Source of the DNA: Dongia_A sp039808885
GTDB lineage: Bacteria; Pseudomonadota; Alphaproteobacteria; Dongiales; Dongiaceae
Direction of reading: 5' to 3'
NCBI GenBank assembly: GCA_039808885.1
Contig: JBDHTX010000005.1
Span: 1 to 64,000, forward strand
Length of the DNA: 64,000 nt
Shown: one piece after another, positions 8,428-15,347 of the stretch
Numbering within the stretch: the stretch's first letter is position 1
How the letters are laid out: each line of letters starts with the position of its first letter
Notes under the pieces: model-generated
The model's input: the letters and a program-made list of their open reading frames with translations, nothing else
The model's database searches: none
Told to the model about the DNA's origin: nothing
Made by a program: the position numbers and the translations under genes

Positions 8428-8922
8428 ATGACGCGATGGATCGGGCTGCTGGTTTTTGCCCTGCCATTCCTCGAAATCGCCGGCTTCGTGTGGATCGGCG
8501 GCAAGCTGGGCGTCGCCGTGACCCTGCTCTGGGTGCTGGCGGCGATGGTCGCCGGCCTACTGCTGCTGCGCCGCACCGGGCTGCAGGCGGTGGGCCGGCT
8601 GCGCCAGGCGATGGCCGAAGGCAGGGAACCGGGCAGCACCATGCTGGACGCCGCCTGTTTCGCCGCCGCGGCCATGCTGCTGATCATCCCGGGCTTCGTC
8701 TCGGACGCGCTGGCGCTGGTCCTGATGCTGCCGGCGACCCGCCACTGGCTGCTGCGCCGGATGGCCCGGCACTTCGACAGCAGGGTCTATCGCCGCAGCG
8801 GCATCATCCACGGCGAGTTCACCGTGGTCTCGGATGACGCGCCGGAGCCGGGCGGCGGCGAAGCCGAGGCGCCGCGCCGCATCGGTCGCGACAACGACCG
8901 GCCGATCATCGACGTCGAGTGA
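8428..8922 (+). CDS. fxsA: FxsA family cytoplasmic membrane protein
   Basis: 164 residues. Hydrophobic helices at about 5-40 (GLLVFALPFLEIAGFVWIGG, then the VTLLWVLAAMVAGLLLLRRTG motif) and at about 75-105, followed by a charged cytoplasmic tail, fit the FxsA family (E. coli FxsA modifies phage exclusion by F plasmid PifA when overproduced). It diverges from the Tim44-like gene; fxsA next to this gene is typical in alphaproteobacteria. Its stop overlaps the GTG of the next gene. Confidence 0.88.
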   Translation: MTRWIGLLVFALPFLEIAGFVWIGGKLGVAVTLLWVLAAMVAGLLLLRRTGLQAVGRLRQAMAEGREPGSTMLDAACFAAAAMLLIIPGFVSDALALVLMLPATRHWLLRRMARHFDSRVYRRSGIIHGEFTVVSDDAPEPGGGEAEAPRRIGRDNDRPIIDVE

Positions 8923-9467
8923 GTTCTGGAATTGTCATGCTGCTGATCCGTCACGGCCAATCCGAGTTCAACGTCCACTACAACCGCACCGGCCGCGACC
9001 CCGGCATTCCCGACCCGCAGCTGACGCCTGAGGGCCGCGCCCAGGTGCGCCAGGCCGCCTTGGCCCTGCAGCGCGCCGAGCGGCCGATCAAGCGGCTGCT
9101 GACCAGCCCGTATACCAGGGCCCTGCAGACCGCGGAGATCATCGCCGGCATCCTCGACCTGCCGATCGATGTCGAGCCGCTGGTGCGCGAGCATGCCAAG
9201 TTCCATTGCGACATCGGCACCCACCGCTCGCGGCTCAGCGAGACCTGGCCGGCGCTCAATTTCGAGCATATCGAGGAGACCTGGTGGCCGGCGCTGGACG
9301 AGACCGAGCAGGACGTGTTGAAGCGCGCCCGCGCCTTCCAGGCCCGCGCCGCCGGCTGGGCCGACTGGCCGGAGGTGGCGGTGGTCAGCCACTGGGGCTT
9401 CCTGCTGCGCCTCACCGGCAAGTCATTGCAGAATGCCGAGACGGCGGAATTCGATCCGACGCGGTGA
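8919..9467 (+). CDS. Histidine phosphatase family protein
   Basis: 182 residues. The branch-1 histidine phosphatase signature is near the N-terminus (LLIRHGQSEFN, catalytic His12 counting from GTG), followed by LLTSPYTRALQTAEII, and the second catalytic His is in VVSHWGFLLRL. The GTG start overlaps the fxsA TGA by three bases; an ATG six codons further (8937) is an equally plausible start since no strong ribosome-binding site precedes either. The substrate is unknown. Confidence 0.86.
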   Translation: MSSGIVMLLIRHGQSEFNVHYNRTGRDPGIPDPQLTPEGRAQVRQAALALQRAERPIKRLLTSPYTRALQTAEIIAGILDLPIDVEPLVREHAKFHCDIGTHRSRLSETWPALNFEHIEETWWPALDETEQDVLKRARAFQARAAGWADWPEVAVVSHWGFLLRLTGKSLQNAETAEFDPTR

Positions 9468-9496
9468 GGGACGCCAGAGAACCGGCACACACTTTC

Positions 9497-9596
9497 GTCA
9501 TTGCCGGGCTTGACCCGGCAATCCAAATGCGCCGGTGCGGCACGCCGGAATTTGGATCACCGGGTCTCGCCGCTGGCGCGGCGGCCCGGTGATGAC
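9497..9596. repeat. Paired-hairpin repeat (family B) at 3' side of phosphatase gene
   Basis: A 100-bp element between convergent genes. Left half GTCAT, stem TGCCGGG / CCCGGCA with loop CTTGA, then ATCCA; right half TGGAT, stem CACCGGG / CCCGGTG with an enlarged loop holding a second small palindrome, then ATGAC. The left and right stems differ by paired changes that keep base-pairing. A transcription-end role is possible given its position between convergent genes. Confidence 0.82.
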
Positions 9597-9631
9597 GAAG
9601 GGGGCGGGTATTGATCCCGCCGCGGCCACAC

Positions 9632-10672
9632 CTATGGCACCGGGATCGTGTAGACCTTGTGCAGGTCCTCGATCTCCTTGACCAGCTCGGGCGACAGCTT
9701 CAGGTCGATGCTGGCGATGTTGCTTTTCAGCTGGTCCAGGTTGGTGGCGCCGATGATGGTGGCGGTGACGAAGTCGCGGCTGTTGACCCAGGCCAGCGCC
9801 ATCTGCGCCGGGTCGAGGCCGTGCTTGCGGGCCAGATCGACATGGACGGCGATGGCGTCCTGCGCCCGGGGCGTCATGTAGCGCGGGAAATTGGGGAACA
9901 GCGTCATGCGCGCGCCGGCCGGCCGCGCCCCGTTCAGGTATTTGCCGCTGAGCGAGCCCATGCCGAGGGGCGAGAAGGCCAGCAGCCCGCATTGCTCGCG
10001 GATCGCCACCTCGGCGAGGCCCACCTCGAAGCCGCGGTTGAGCATGTGGTAGCAGTTCTGGATCGAGACCATGCGCGGACCCAGACCCTGCTCCGCCAGC
10101 TGCAGCCAGCGCATGGCGCCCCAGGCGGTCTCGTTGCTGAGGCCGACATGGCGGATCTTGCCGGCCCGGATCGCTTCGCCCAGGACGCCGAGGACCTCCT
10201 CGAAGGGGGTGAAGGTTTCGTCCGGGTGGTGGGTATAGGTGAGGCGGCCGAAGATGTTCACGCTGCGCTCCGGCCAATGCAGCTGGTAGAGGTCGATGTA
10301 GTCGGTGCCGAGGCGGCTCAGGCTGCCGTCGATCGCCGCCAGGATGTTGGCCCGGGTCAGGCGGTTCTGCCCGTCGCGGATGTTGCGGAAGCGGCCATCG
10401 GGCCCGATGATCTTGCTGGCCAGGATCACCCGGTCGCGCTTGCCGCTCTTCTTGAACCAGCTGCCGATGATCCGCTCGGTATTGCCGAAGCGCTCCTCGG
10501 TCGGCGGCACCGGGTACATTTCCGCCGTGTCCCAGAAGTTCACGCCGTGGTCCAGGGCGTAATCCATCTGGGCGTGGCCCTCGGCCTCGGTGTTCTGCAC
10601 GCCCCAGGTCATGGTGCCGAGGCAGATCGCGCTGACACTCAGGTCGGTGCGGCCCAGTTTCCGGTAATGCAT
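9632..10672 (-). CDS. Aldo/keto reductase (Tas-like)
   Basis: 346 residues, full length, beginning MHYRKLGRTDLSVSAICLGTM. The catalytic tetrad of the aldo/keto reductase fold is visible: Asp48 and Tyr53 (DTAEMYP), Lys87 and His132 (LYQLHWPER). The insertion 'YPVPPTEERFGNTERIIG' is characteristic of the E. coli Tas / YajO group of NADPH-dependent reductases. AAAGG lies six bases before the ATG. It stands alone between a repeat element and a divergent small gene. The substrate cannot be deduced. Confidence 0.93.
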   Translation of the reverse strand: MHYRKLGRTDLSVSAICLGTMTWGVQNTEAEGHAQMDYALDHGVNFWDTAEMYPVPPTEERFGNTERIIGSWFKKSGKRDRVILASKIIGPDGRFRNIRDGQNRLTRANILAAIDGSLSRLGTDYIDLYQLHWPERSVNIFGRLTYTHHPDETFTPFEEVLGVLGEAIRAGKIRHVGLSNETAWGAMRWLQLAEQGLGPRMVSIQNCYHMLNRGFEVGLAEVAIREQCGLLAFSPLGMGSLSGKYLNGARPAGARMTLFPNFPRYMTPRAQDAIAVHVDLARKHGLDPAQMALAWVNSRDFVTATIIGATNLDQLKSNIASIDLKLSPELVKEIEDLHKVYTIPVP

Positions 10673-10834
10673 TGATTCCCTTTAGTTAACCAAGATCAAC
10701 GGCGGCATTTTGCAAGCCCGGGTGAGCGCGGTCACAGCGGCTTTGCCCCAGCATCGCCATGTCTAGCACATGAAAAGGCCGAACCGGTCCCGTGGAATGC
10801 GCGGGTATCGCGGCCCCACCGGAGGGGAACGACC

Positions 10835-11014
10835 ATGACCATGCATCTGTCGCCGACCAAGCTGCTGACCATCGGCGTGGTGCTGGCGCTGCTGGCGCTG
10901 AGCATCGGCGGCGCCGTCGCCGACCGCCTCCAGGAGCGCGCCGCCGCCGACCGGCTGCAGTTCGGCACGCTGTCTTTCGACACCGCCGCGCCGCGCGACG
11001 TTGCGCGCGGCTGA
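10835..11014 (+). CDS. Small single-pass membrane protein (59 aa)
   Basis: A short gene with a strong ribosome-binding site (GGAGGGG, nine bases before the ATG). The product has one hydrophobic helix (residues about 9-29) and a short tail ending in DVARG. Residues 25-45 (GGAVADRL ... GT) align without gaps to the next small protein, with 11 of 21 positions identical, so the two are tandem paralogues. The family is not recognised. The helix with short polar tail would place the C-terminus in the periplasm or the cytoplasm; orientation is uncertain. Confidence 0.6.
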   Translation: MTMHLSPTKLLTIGVVLALLALSIGGAVADRLQERAAADRLQFGTLSFDTAAPRDVARG

Positions 11015-11183
11015 TGCGGGCCACTGATGCAGGCGGGCAAAAAACAACGCGCCTCACATCAGCGCCTGTAGGTCGAGGTCATTTTTCCGGATTCGGGCGC
11101 TGACGTTAACGAGTGTGAAAACAACTTCGCGCAGGATTGGCCTCGAGCCCGCGTTGCACACGAATAGCCGCCAAGTGAAGACC

Positions 11184-11339
11184 ATGACCCAGACCCTGAA
11201 GCGACCGATCACTCTTGTTTCCGTCCTCGTCGTCGCCGCCCTGACCATCGGCGTGGCCGTGGCGCAGCGGGCCGAGATGCGGGCGTCGGCGGATGTGTTC
11301 TCGGTGGGCACCGAGCGCCTGCCCGTGAGCGTCGACTGA
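11184..11339 (+). CDS. Small single-pass membrane protein (51 aa), paralogue of preceding gene
   Basis: 51 residues starting MTQTLKRPIT; an in-frame ATG at 11115 is possible but adds 23 residues that do not look conserved. One hydrophobic helix (about 9-28) is followed by AVAQRAEMRASAD ... GT, which matches the 10835-11014 product. The last four codons and the stop (SVD-stop) are the first unit of a 15-bp tandem repeat. Function unknown. Confidence 0.55.
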   Translation: MTQTLKRPITLVSVLVVAALTIGVAVAQRAEMRASADVFSVGTERLPVSVD

Positions 11340-11387
11340 GCCAGCGTCGACTGAGCCGGCGTCGACCAAACCGGCGTCGACCAACCC
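11328..11387 (+). repeat. 15-bp tandem repeat, four units, over a stop codon
   Basis: Four contiguous units: AGCGTCGACTGAGCC twice, then GGCGTCGACCAAACC and GGCGTCGACCAACCC. The first unit holds the TGA of the small membrane protein. Units 3 and 4 have CAA where 1 and 2 have TGA, so loss of both TGA codons would add in-frame 'GVDQ'-type repeats. The rest of the 11388-11576 stretch shows no gene. Confidence 0.9.
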
Positions 11388-11576
11388 CCTCAACCGAACC
11401 AGCCGCACCTGAGCCAGCTCCCGGCCGATCCGCGCCGACGGATCCAGCGTCCCCTCCGGTGCGCGGCCTTTAGCTAAATTCCAATCCATCCGGGCCTTGG
11501 GTCGCCGCGCGAAGTGGCGGCCCGCGGCGCACCGCCTTTTTAGGCTTTGGTAACGCTCGGTCTGTCTAATCGGGGC

Positions 11577-12629
11577 ATGAATTTCGACAGGGCCCAGCGC
11601 GACATCCTGGTGATGTTCGGTCTGCTCGTCGTCGCGCTCTATGCGCTGGCGCTAGTGCTGTCGCATGGCTTCCTGGCCTGGGGCAGCGTGGTCGCCGATT
11701 ACGCCAGCGGCACGGTCAAGGTCGCCGGCGTCAGCGTGCTGATCCTGGTGATCTGGCACATGGTCGCGGCGATGCGGGCCAAGACGCCGTCCCTGCCCAA
11801 GGTGCGCCTGGTGCTGGCCGACAGCGCGCTGTGGACCTGGCTCGCCGTGCCGGCGCTGATGGCGCCGGTGTTCTTCGCCAGCTTCACCATCATGAAGACG
11901 CTGATCGGGCTGCGCCTCGGCTTTGGCTGGGACGCGTTCTTCACCGATCTCGACGCCGCCATCTTCGGCACCGATCCGTGGCGGCTGACCCATGCGGTGT
12001 TCGGCCCGCTGGGCACCCGCGCGCTCGAATACCTCTATGTCGGCTGGGGCGTGGTGCTGGTCTTCTCCATGACCCTGGTGCCGATCTTCGCCAAGCGCGC
12101 CCACAGCGCGCGCTTCCTGCTCGCCATGTTCCTGGTGTGGCCGGTGACCGGGCTGCTGCTGGCGGCGGTGTTCGCCTCGGCCGGGCCGTGCTTCGCCTAT
12201 CTGTTCCATCCCGAGCTGGCGGCGCGGTTCCAGCCGCTGCAGGACAGCCTGGCGCAGCTGCTGCCGGGCAACGACCTGATCCGCCTCAGCCAGATGTACC
12301 TGGCGAAATATTGGGACTACAGCGAGGCGGTGAAGGGCGGCGGCATCTCCGCCTTCCCCTCGGTCCATGTCAGTGTCGCCGTCCTCTATGTCTTCGCCAG
12401 CTGGCGCATCCTGGCGCTGCGCCTCGCCGCCATCGGCTTCGCGCTCGCGATCTGGCTGGGCTCGATCCATTTCGGCTATCACTACGCCGTCGACGGCCTC
12501 GCCGCCCTGGTCATCGTGCCGCTGTGCTGGTTCGCCGCCGGCCGGGCGCTTGCCCTGGTGGCCGGCCGCCACCGCCTGCCGGACGCGCTCGGCGCCGCGC
12601 CCGCCCCAGTCAAGTCCTCCGCCGTCTAG
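11577..12629 (+). CDS. PAP2 superfamily membrane phosphatase / phosphotransferase
   Basis: 350 residues from the ATG at 11577. About six hydrophobic helices. Two PAP2 active-site motifs are present: FPSVHVS (261-264 PSVH) and SIHFGYHYAVDG (Ser296, His302, Asp306), the latter in the form typical of the AUR1 / inositol-phosphorylceramide-synthase-like branch. Such enzymes act on phospholipid or sphingolipid head groups at the membrane. The first motif (KxxxxxxRP) of classical PAP2 phosphatases is not obvious, again as in the AUR1-like branch. Convergent with the truncated FIST copy downstream. Substrate unknown. Confidence 0.82.
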   Translation: MNFDRAQRDILVMFGLLVVALYALALVLSHGFLAWGSVVADYASGTVKVAGVSVLILVIWHMVAAMRAKTPSLPKVRLVLADSALWTWLAVPALMAPVFFASFTIMKTLIGLRLGFGWDAFFTDLDAAIFGTDPWRLTHAVFGPLGTRALEYLYVGWGVVLVFSMTLVPIFAKRAHSARFLLAMFLVWPVTGLLLAAVFASAGPCFAYLFHPELAARFQPLQDSLAQLLPGNDLIRLSQMYLAKYWDYSEAVKGGGISAFPSVHVSVAVLYVFASWRILALRLAAIGFALAIWLGSIHFGYHYAVDGLAALVIVPLCWFAAGRALALVAGRHRLPDALGAAPAPVKSSAV

Positions 12630-12648
12630 GCTTCCGCTCCCGCTTCAG

Positions 12649-12690
12649 GGTTCCAGGATCACGGTTCCGGGATCACGGCTCCAGGAACAG
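12649..12690 (-). repeat. 14-bp tandem repeat, three units, over the stop of the FIST 3' remnant
   Basis: On the plus strand the units are GGTTCCAGGATCAC, GGTTCCGGGATCAC and GGCTCCAGGAACAG. Read on the minus strand, the last named is the end of the FIST reading frame (LFLEP) and the next holds its TGA. The other FIST copy at 15355 lacks this expansion, so it arose on this copy after the two copies separated or was present only in the resident allele. Confidence 0.85.
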
Positions 12691-12870
12691 GGCCAGCACG
12701 CCGGTATGGCCGTAGAGGCGGCGGTGGCTGATCTCGCCATTGGCGAAGAAACCGGCCAGGGGCACGTCGCCGATGACGTCGCGCACGATCTGCAATTCGA
12801 TCCCGGCCTCGCCGAACAGATTGTGACCGCGCGACAGGCAGGAGAAATAGAGCCCGCCCTGGATCGGCCG
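12677..12870 (-). pseudogene. Displaced 3' end of the FIST gene (direct repeat, left copy)
   Basis: 194 bases matching 15355-15548, the end of the intact FIST gene, with six differences (12679, 12688, 12751, 12802, 12820, 12826). It encodes the last 64 or so residues of FIST (IQGGLYFSCLSRGHN ... LFLEP) but has no FIST sequence upstream: at 12870 homology stops abruptly. All six differences are at third codon positions and silent. It is most simply the original gene end, cut off from its gene by the insertion of 12871-15354. Confidence 0.93.
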
Positions 12871-12883
12871 AATGCTATGCCGG

Positions 12884-12935
12884 CTGAGAAGGGACATGAT
12901 GTTGGAATGAATTGAGAGTAAATTGCCCTTCTCAG
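12884..12935. repeat. Perfect 10-bp inverted repeat at the left edge of the island
   Basis: CTGAGAAGGG (12884-12893) and CCCTTCTCAG (12926-12935) are perfect complements 32 bases apart, starting 14 bases inside the island and ending 27 bases before the ATG of its first gene. This could be a recombinase binding site, an operator or a leader hairpin. No matching sequence was seen at the right edge. Confidence 0.75.
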
Positions 12936-12962
12936 AGGGGGCGGGGCTACAAGTGATAGGCA

Positions 12963-13700
12963 ATGGCTGACATATTCAAACTCGTTTGGCGCCTTGATTA
13001 CGACGTTAGCTGCGCATACCTCGATAACAGAGGAACAGCCTTCCGAATACTAACAGAAGAAGTAGATAACTATTGGAGTCGCCACGGCTTTCATCGTGAA
13101 ATCAGAGATTCTTTTTTTGCCGACACAATCTCCCCATCTGAAATCCGCACCATTGTGGCAGAGCCGAATGCAGTCAGTGGAACAATGGAGTGGTACAAGG
13201 GCATCGAACTTTCAAAGGTTCTGCAAACTGATGAGTTCCGCTCTCTCGATAGAATTCTAAAGTCGTTTCTCAAGCACTGTCAGGTTGGAAAACTCAACCG
13301 CGCAGGAATTCGGTTCATCGTCACGGCCGGGCCAAAAGAGGACACGTCGCAGAGATTGCAGAGGAATTTGCAACTTTTTACTGACAGCGCACGTAAGTTT
13401 GCAGCCAAGCACTTAGGGACTATCAAAGATATCGGCATCGCATGGGAAGGGGAGCTCGATCCTTCTTTGAAGTATAAGTTCTTATTTGGACCGCTTGAAG
13501 CAAAGAATATTAAGAATTTTCTGCAGTATCCCACAGATGATGCTGCATTTTCGTCGCTCCTGAAGAGTCAGTACTTTGCAGACGTAGACCTCTACGAGCA
13601 AAATATTTCATTTGTCGAACACTCACTTTATCGATGGTCAAGAACGAAGCTTGAAAAGGCGCAGGATCTTCTAAATGATCTGGTAGCTACGCTGGGTTGA
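12963..13700 (+). CDS. Island protein 1, unknown function (245 aa)
   Basis: 245 residues, not confidently recognised. No signal peptide, membrane segment or nucleotide-binding motif is visible. The composition is that of a soluble alpha/beta protein with many aromatic and charged residues; the stretch LNRAGIRFIVTAG faintly resembles the core of the sporadically distributed TIGR04255 family, but the N-terminus does not fit well and this is only a guess. ATG preceded by GTGATAGG. First gene of the low-GC island, 12 bases before gene 2. Codon use is unlike the rest of the window, which supports acquisition from a lower-GC source. Confidence 0.8.
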   Translation: MADIFKLVWRLDYDVSCAYLDNRGTAFRILTEEVDNYWSRHGFHREIRDSFFADTISPSEIRTIVAEPNAVSGTMEWYKGIELSKVLQTDEFRSLDRILKSFLKHCQVGKLNRAGIRFIVTAGPKEDTSQRLQRNLQLFTDSARKFAAKHLGTIKDIGIAWEGELDPSLKYKFLFGPLEAKNIKNFLQYPTDDAAFSSLLKSQYFADVDLYEQNISFVEHSLYRWSRTKLEKAQDLLNDLVATLG

Positions 13701-13712
13701 CGTGAGGATGCA

Positions 13713-14180
13713 ATGGCAAGTTTGGCGGCAGCTGAAACGACCAGTACTTCTATCCCAATGACTGGTGCCGACTTCAAGGCACCAATCATGTCGACGGATA
13801 CGTCAAAGGGCACTGAGCGGCGCAAAGGACTAACTGAACCCACCCCGACCGATGGCGAAGCTCTATCTCGTCCTGCTGCAGTTCAGCAGTTCCAAGTGCA
13901 GCAGGAACCGCAGGGAATTCAGAATGCCGTCAAAGCTTCAGTCTTGGAGTTGCTAGAGGGTTCTGTGGTTCTTCGGTGTTTGGTCGAACCCAACCCGCTT
14001 AGGATCCAGGTTCCGAGGGATTTGGTTCCGGCTGCCCTTCAGCGCGTAGGGCAGACGGTCACGGTGACGCTTAGTCGGTCAACCGGAGTTCGCTATCCAG
14101 TAATTGCGGCTCGTCCGATCGAGCCGCACGAGTTGAATCAAGCCGAGCGAGATGCCATCGGCTGGGTAGACAAGCTCTAG
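13713..14180 (+). CDS. Island protein 2, unknown function (155 aa)
   Basis: 155 residues, not recognised. Residues 1-70 are polar and low in hydrophobics, probably disordered. Residues about 72-140 (VKASVLELLEGSVVLRCLV ... VTVTLSRSTGVRYPVIAARPI) look like a compact beta-strand domain, and the last 15 residues are a charged helix. GTGAGGA precedes the ATG at a good distance. It sits 12 bases after gene 1 and 18 before gene 3, so the three are probably one operon. An adaptor or regulatory role for one of its neighbours is conceivable but is not shown by the sequence. Confidence 0.78.
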   Translation: MASLAAAETTSTSIPMTGADFKAPIMSTDTSKGTERRKGLTEPTPTDGEALSRPAAVQQFQVQQEPQGIQNAVKASVLELLEGSVVLRCLVEPNPLRIQVPRDLVPAALQRVGQTVTVTLSRSTGVRYPVIAARPIEPHELNQAERDAIGWVDKL

Positions 14181-14198
14181 TCGGGCTTTAGCTCCCGA

Positions 14199-15320
14199 AT
14201 GCTGCGCTTTCACTTCCTCAATGTACTCCACGGCAGTTCCATAGTTATTGAGTACCACCCAGTTGGCGCAGCTGCGTCATTCGGCGTGGTGGACAGCAAT
14301 GCCCGCGAAAATGATCCGGTGCCGGCGCTTGAAAAGCTTCAGAGTCTGGGCGCGGAGGCGCTTTCATTCGTTGCTTTGACGCATCCTCATCGAGATCACT
14401 ACTCGGGAATGCATCGTTTGCTGCAGGCCTTTCAAGGCAAAATCGATCAGTTCATATGCTTTCCGTTTGGTGGGCTCTTTGCTTCACCAAATCGTCTAAA
14501 AAAGTACGCGAATATCCTGAAGCAGCTTCTGCTTCAAGGAGACGATCCGGAGATTCGCTCCTCCTTTGTTGAACTGATAAATATCCTCCAGTGGGGCGAT
14601 TTGCATCGGCCGCTTTGGCAAGAAAGCGATGGGACATCAACCGATTTAGCGCTGCTGGGCTTTGACGGCGTGAGTGCAAAGACCATTCTGCCACCAAGAA
14701 CCGCAAAAGGTAGCTTTATTGAACAGATTGAAAGTGGGCGCCTCGAAGGATTCGGAAGCAGCAATGAGAACAGCCTTTCACTATCACTGCTGTTTGACTA
14801 CGGAGGCTGCCGTGTCCTTCTGAGCGGAGACTCAACGAAAGCCAATTGGTTGGAGCGCCGCCGAGGCTATGAGCGTCGAGGCGGGCAGACGGCGAACGCG
14901 ACTGTCGTGAATTTGCCGCATCACGGTTCGGCACATGACTGCGACGCCGACGTTCTGCAGGGGATTTTTGCGGGTCAGAACGACGCGGCCCCCCGCTTTG
15001 CCATTACTTCAGCTGATGGCCATTCTCATCCAGACTATCAAATTATTAGGTGGTGCTCAGAAAACGGCATTCAACCATTTTGCACAAATCTGATGCCTCA
15101 ATGCGGGGCAAACATACTTAAGCTGCATACGGTCAAGAATCTTGCACCGGAACTGTCTCGCTGGCTAGGCGAGGTAACCATAGACTCTGGTCATCGACAA
15201 ACATGTCAGGGCGATATCTGCGTAGAAATCCCTGGCGACGGCGCAATCAATGTCTCGCCCCAGCATGCCAACTATTGTCCGCTTAGGACCGGCAACCTCA
15301 ATCTGCCATTTGCTGTATAG
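14199..15320 (+). CDS. ComEC/Rec2-like metallo-beta-lactamase-fold hydrolase
   Basis: 373 residues. The metal-binding motif THPHRDHYSG (His62, His64, Asp66, His67) follows an N-terminal FHFLNVLHGSSIVIEY strand pair typical of the stand-alone ComEC-type branch; later motifs are LLSGDS (Asp near 208), NLPHHGSAHD (near 240) and SADGHSHPD (near 270). No membrane domain is present, so it is a soluble hydrolase and not a DNA-uptake channel. Relatives are common in islands and some accompany defence genes, but the substrate of this one is unknown. Last gene of the island; a 7-bp inverted repeat (TCTGCCA / TGGCAGA, 15302-15330) overlaps its stop and may be a weak terminator. Confidence 0.88.
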   Translation: MLRFHFLNVLHGSSIVIEYHPVGAAASFGVVDSNARENDPVPALEKLQSLGAEALSFVALTHPHRDHYSGMHRLLQAFQGKIDQFICFPFGGLFASPNRLKKYANILKQLLLQGDDPEIRSSFVELINILQWGDLHRPLWQESDGTSTDLALLGFDGVSAKTILPPRTAKGSFIEQIESGRLEGFGSSNENSLSLSLLFDYGGCRVLLSGDSTKANWLERRRGYERRGGQTANATVVNLPHHGSAHDCDADVLQGIFAGQNDAAPRFAITSADGHSHPDYQIIRWCSENGIQPFCTNLMPQCGANILKLHTVKNLAPELSRWLGEVTIDSGHRQTCQGDICVEIPGDGAINVSPQHANYCPLRTGNLNLPFAV

Positions 15321-15347
15321 TGCTGGCAGAGTGTGGGTAAGACGGCG

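Noticed and set aside
9497..9596. Palindromic repeats considered as CRISPR or tRNA-like structures
   Set aside because: Copies are single, unevenly spaced and without regular spacers; no cas genes, no anticodon-arm or T-arm sequence. They are dispersed hairpin repeats.
11106..11489. Minus-strand frame with repeated LVDAG / SVDAG units
   Set aside because: The repeats are only the antisense reading of the 15-bp DNA tandem repeat at 11328-11387; nothing else in it looks coding.
12673..12963. Open frame joining island sequence to the FIST 3' remnant as a 96-residue gene
   Set aside because: The first third is unrelated sequence from the island edge and the rest is a truncated FIST end; it is an accident of the insertion, annotated as remnant instead.
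14199..15320. Island hydrolase considered as a competence DNA-uptake protein
   Set aside because: It has only the soluble metallo-beta-lactamase-type domain; the ComEC membrane channel domain is absent and no other competence gene is present.
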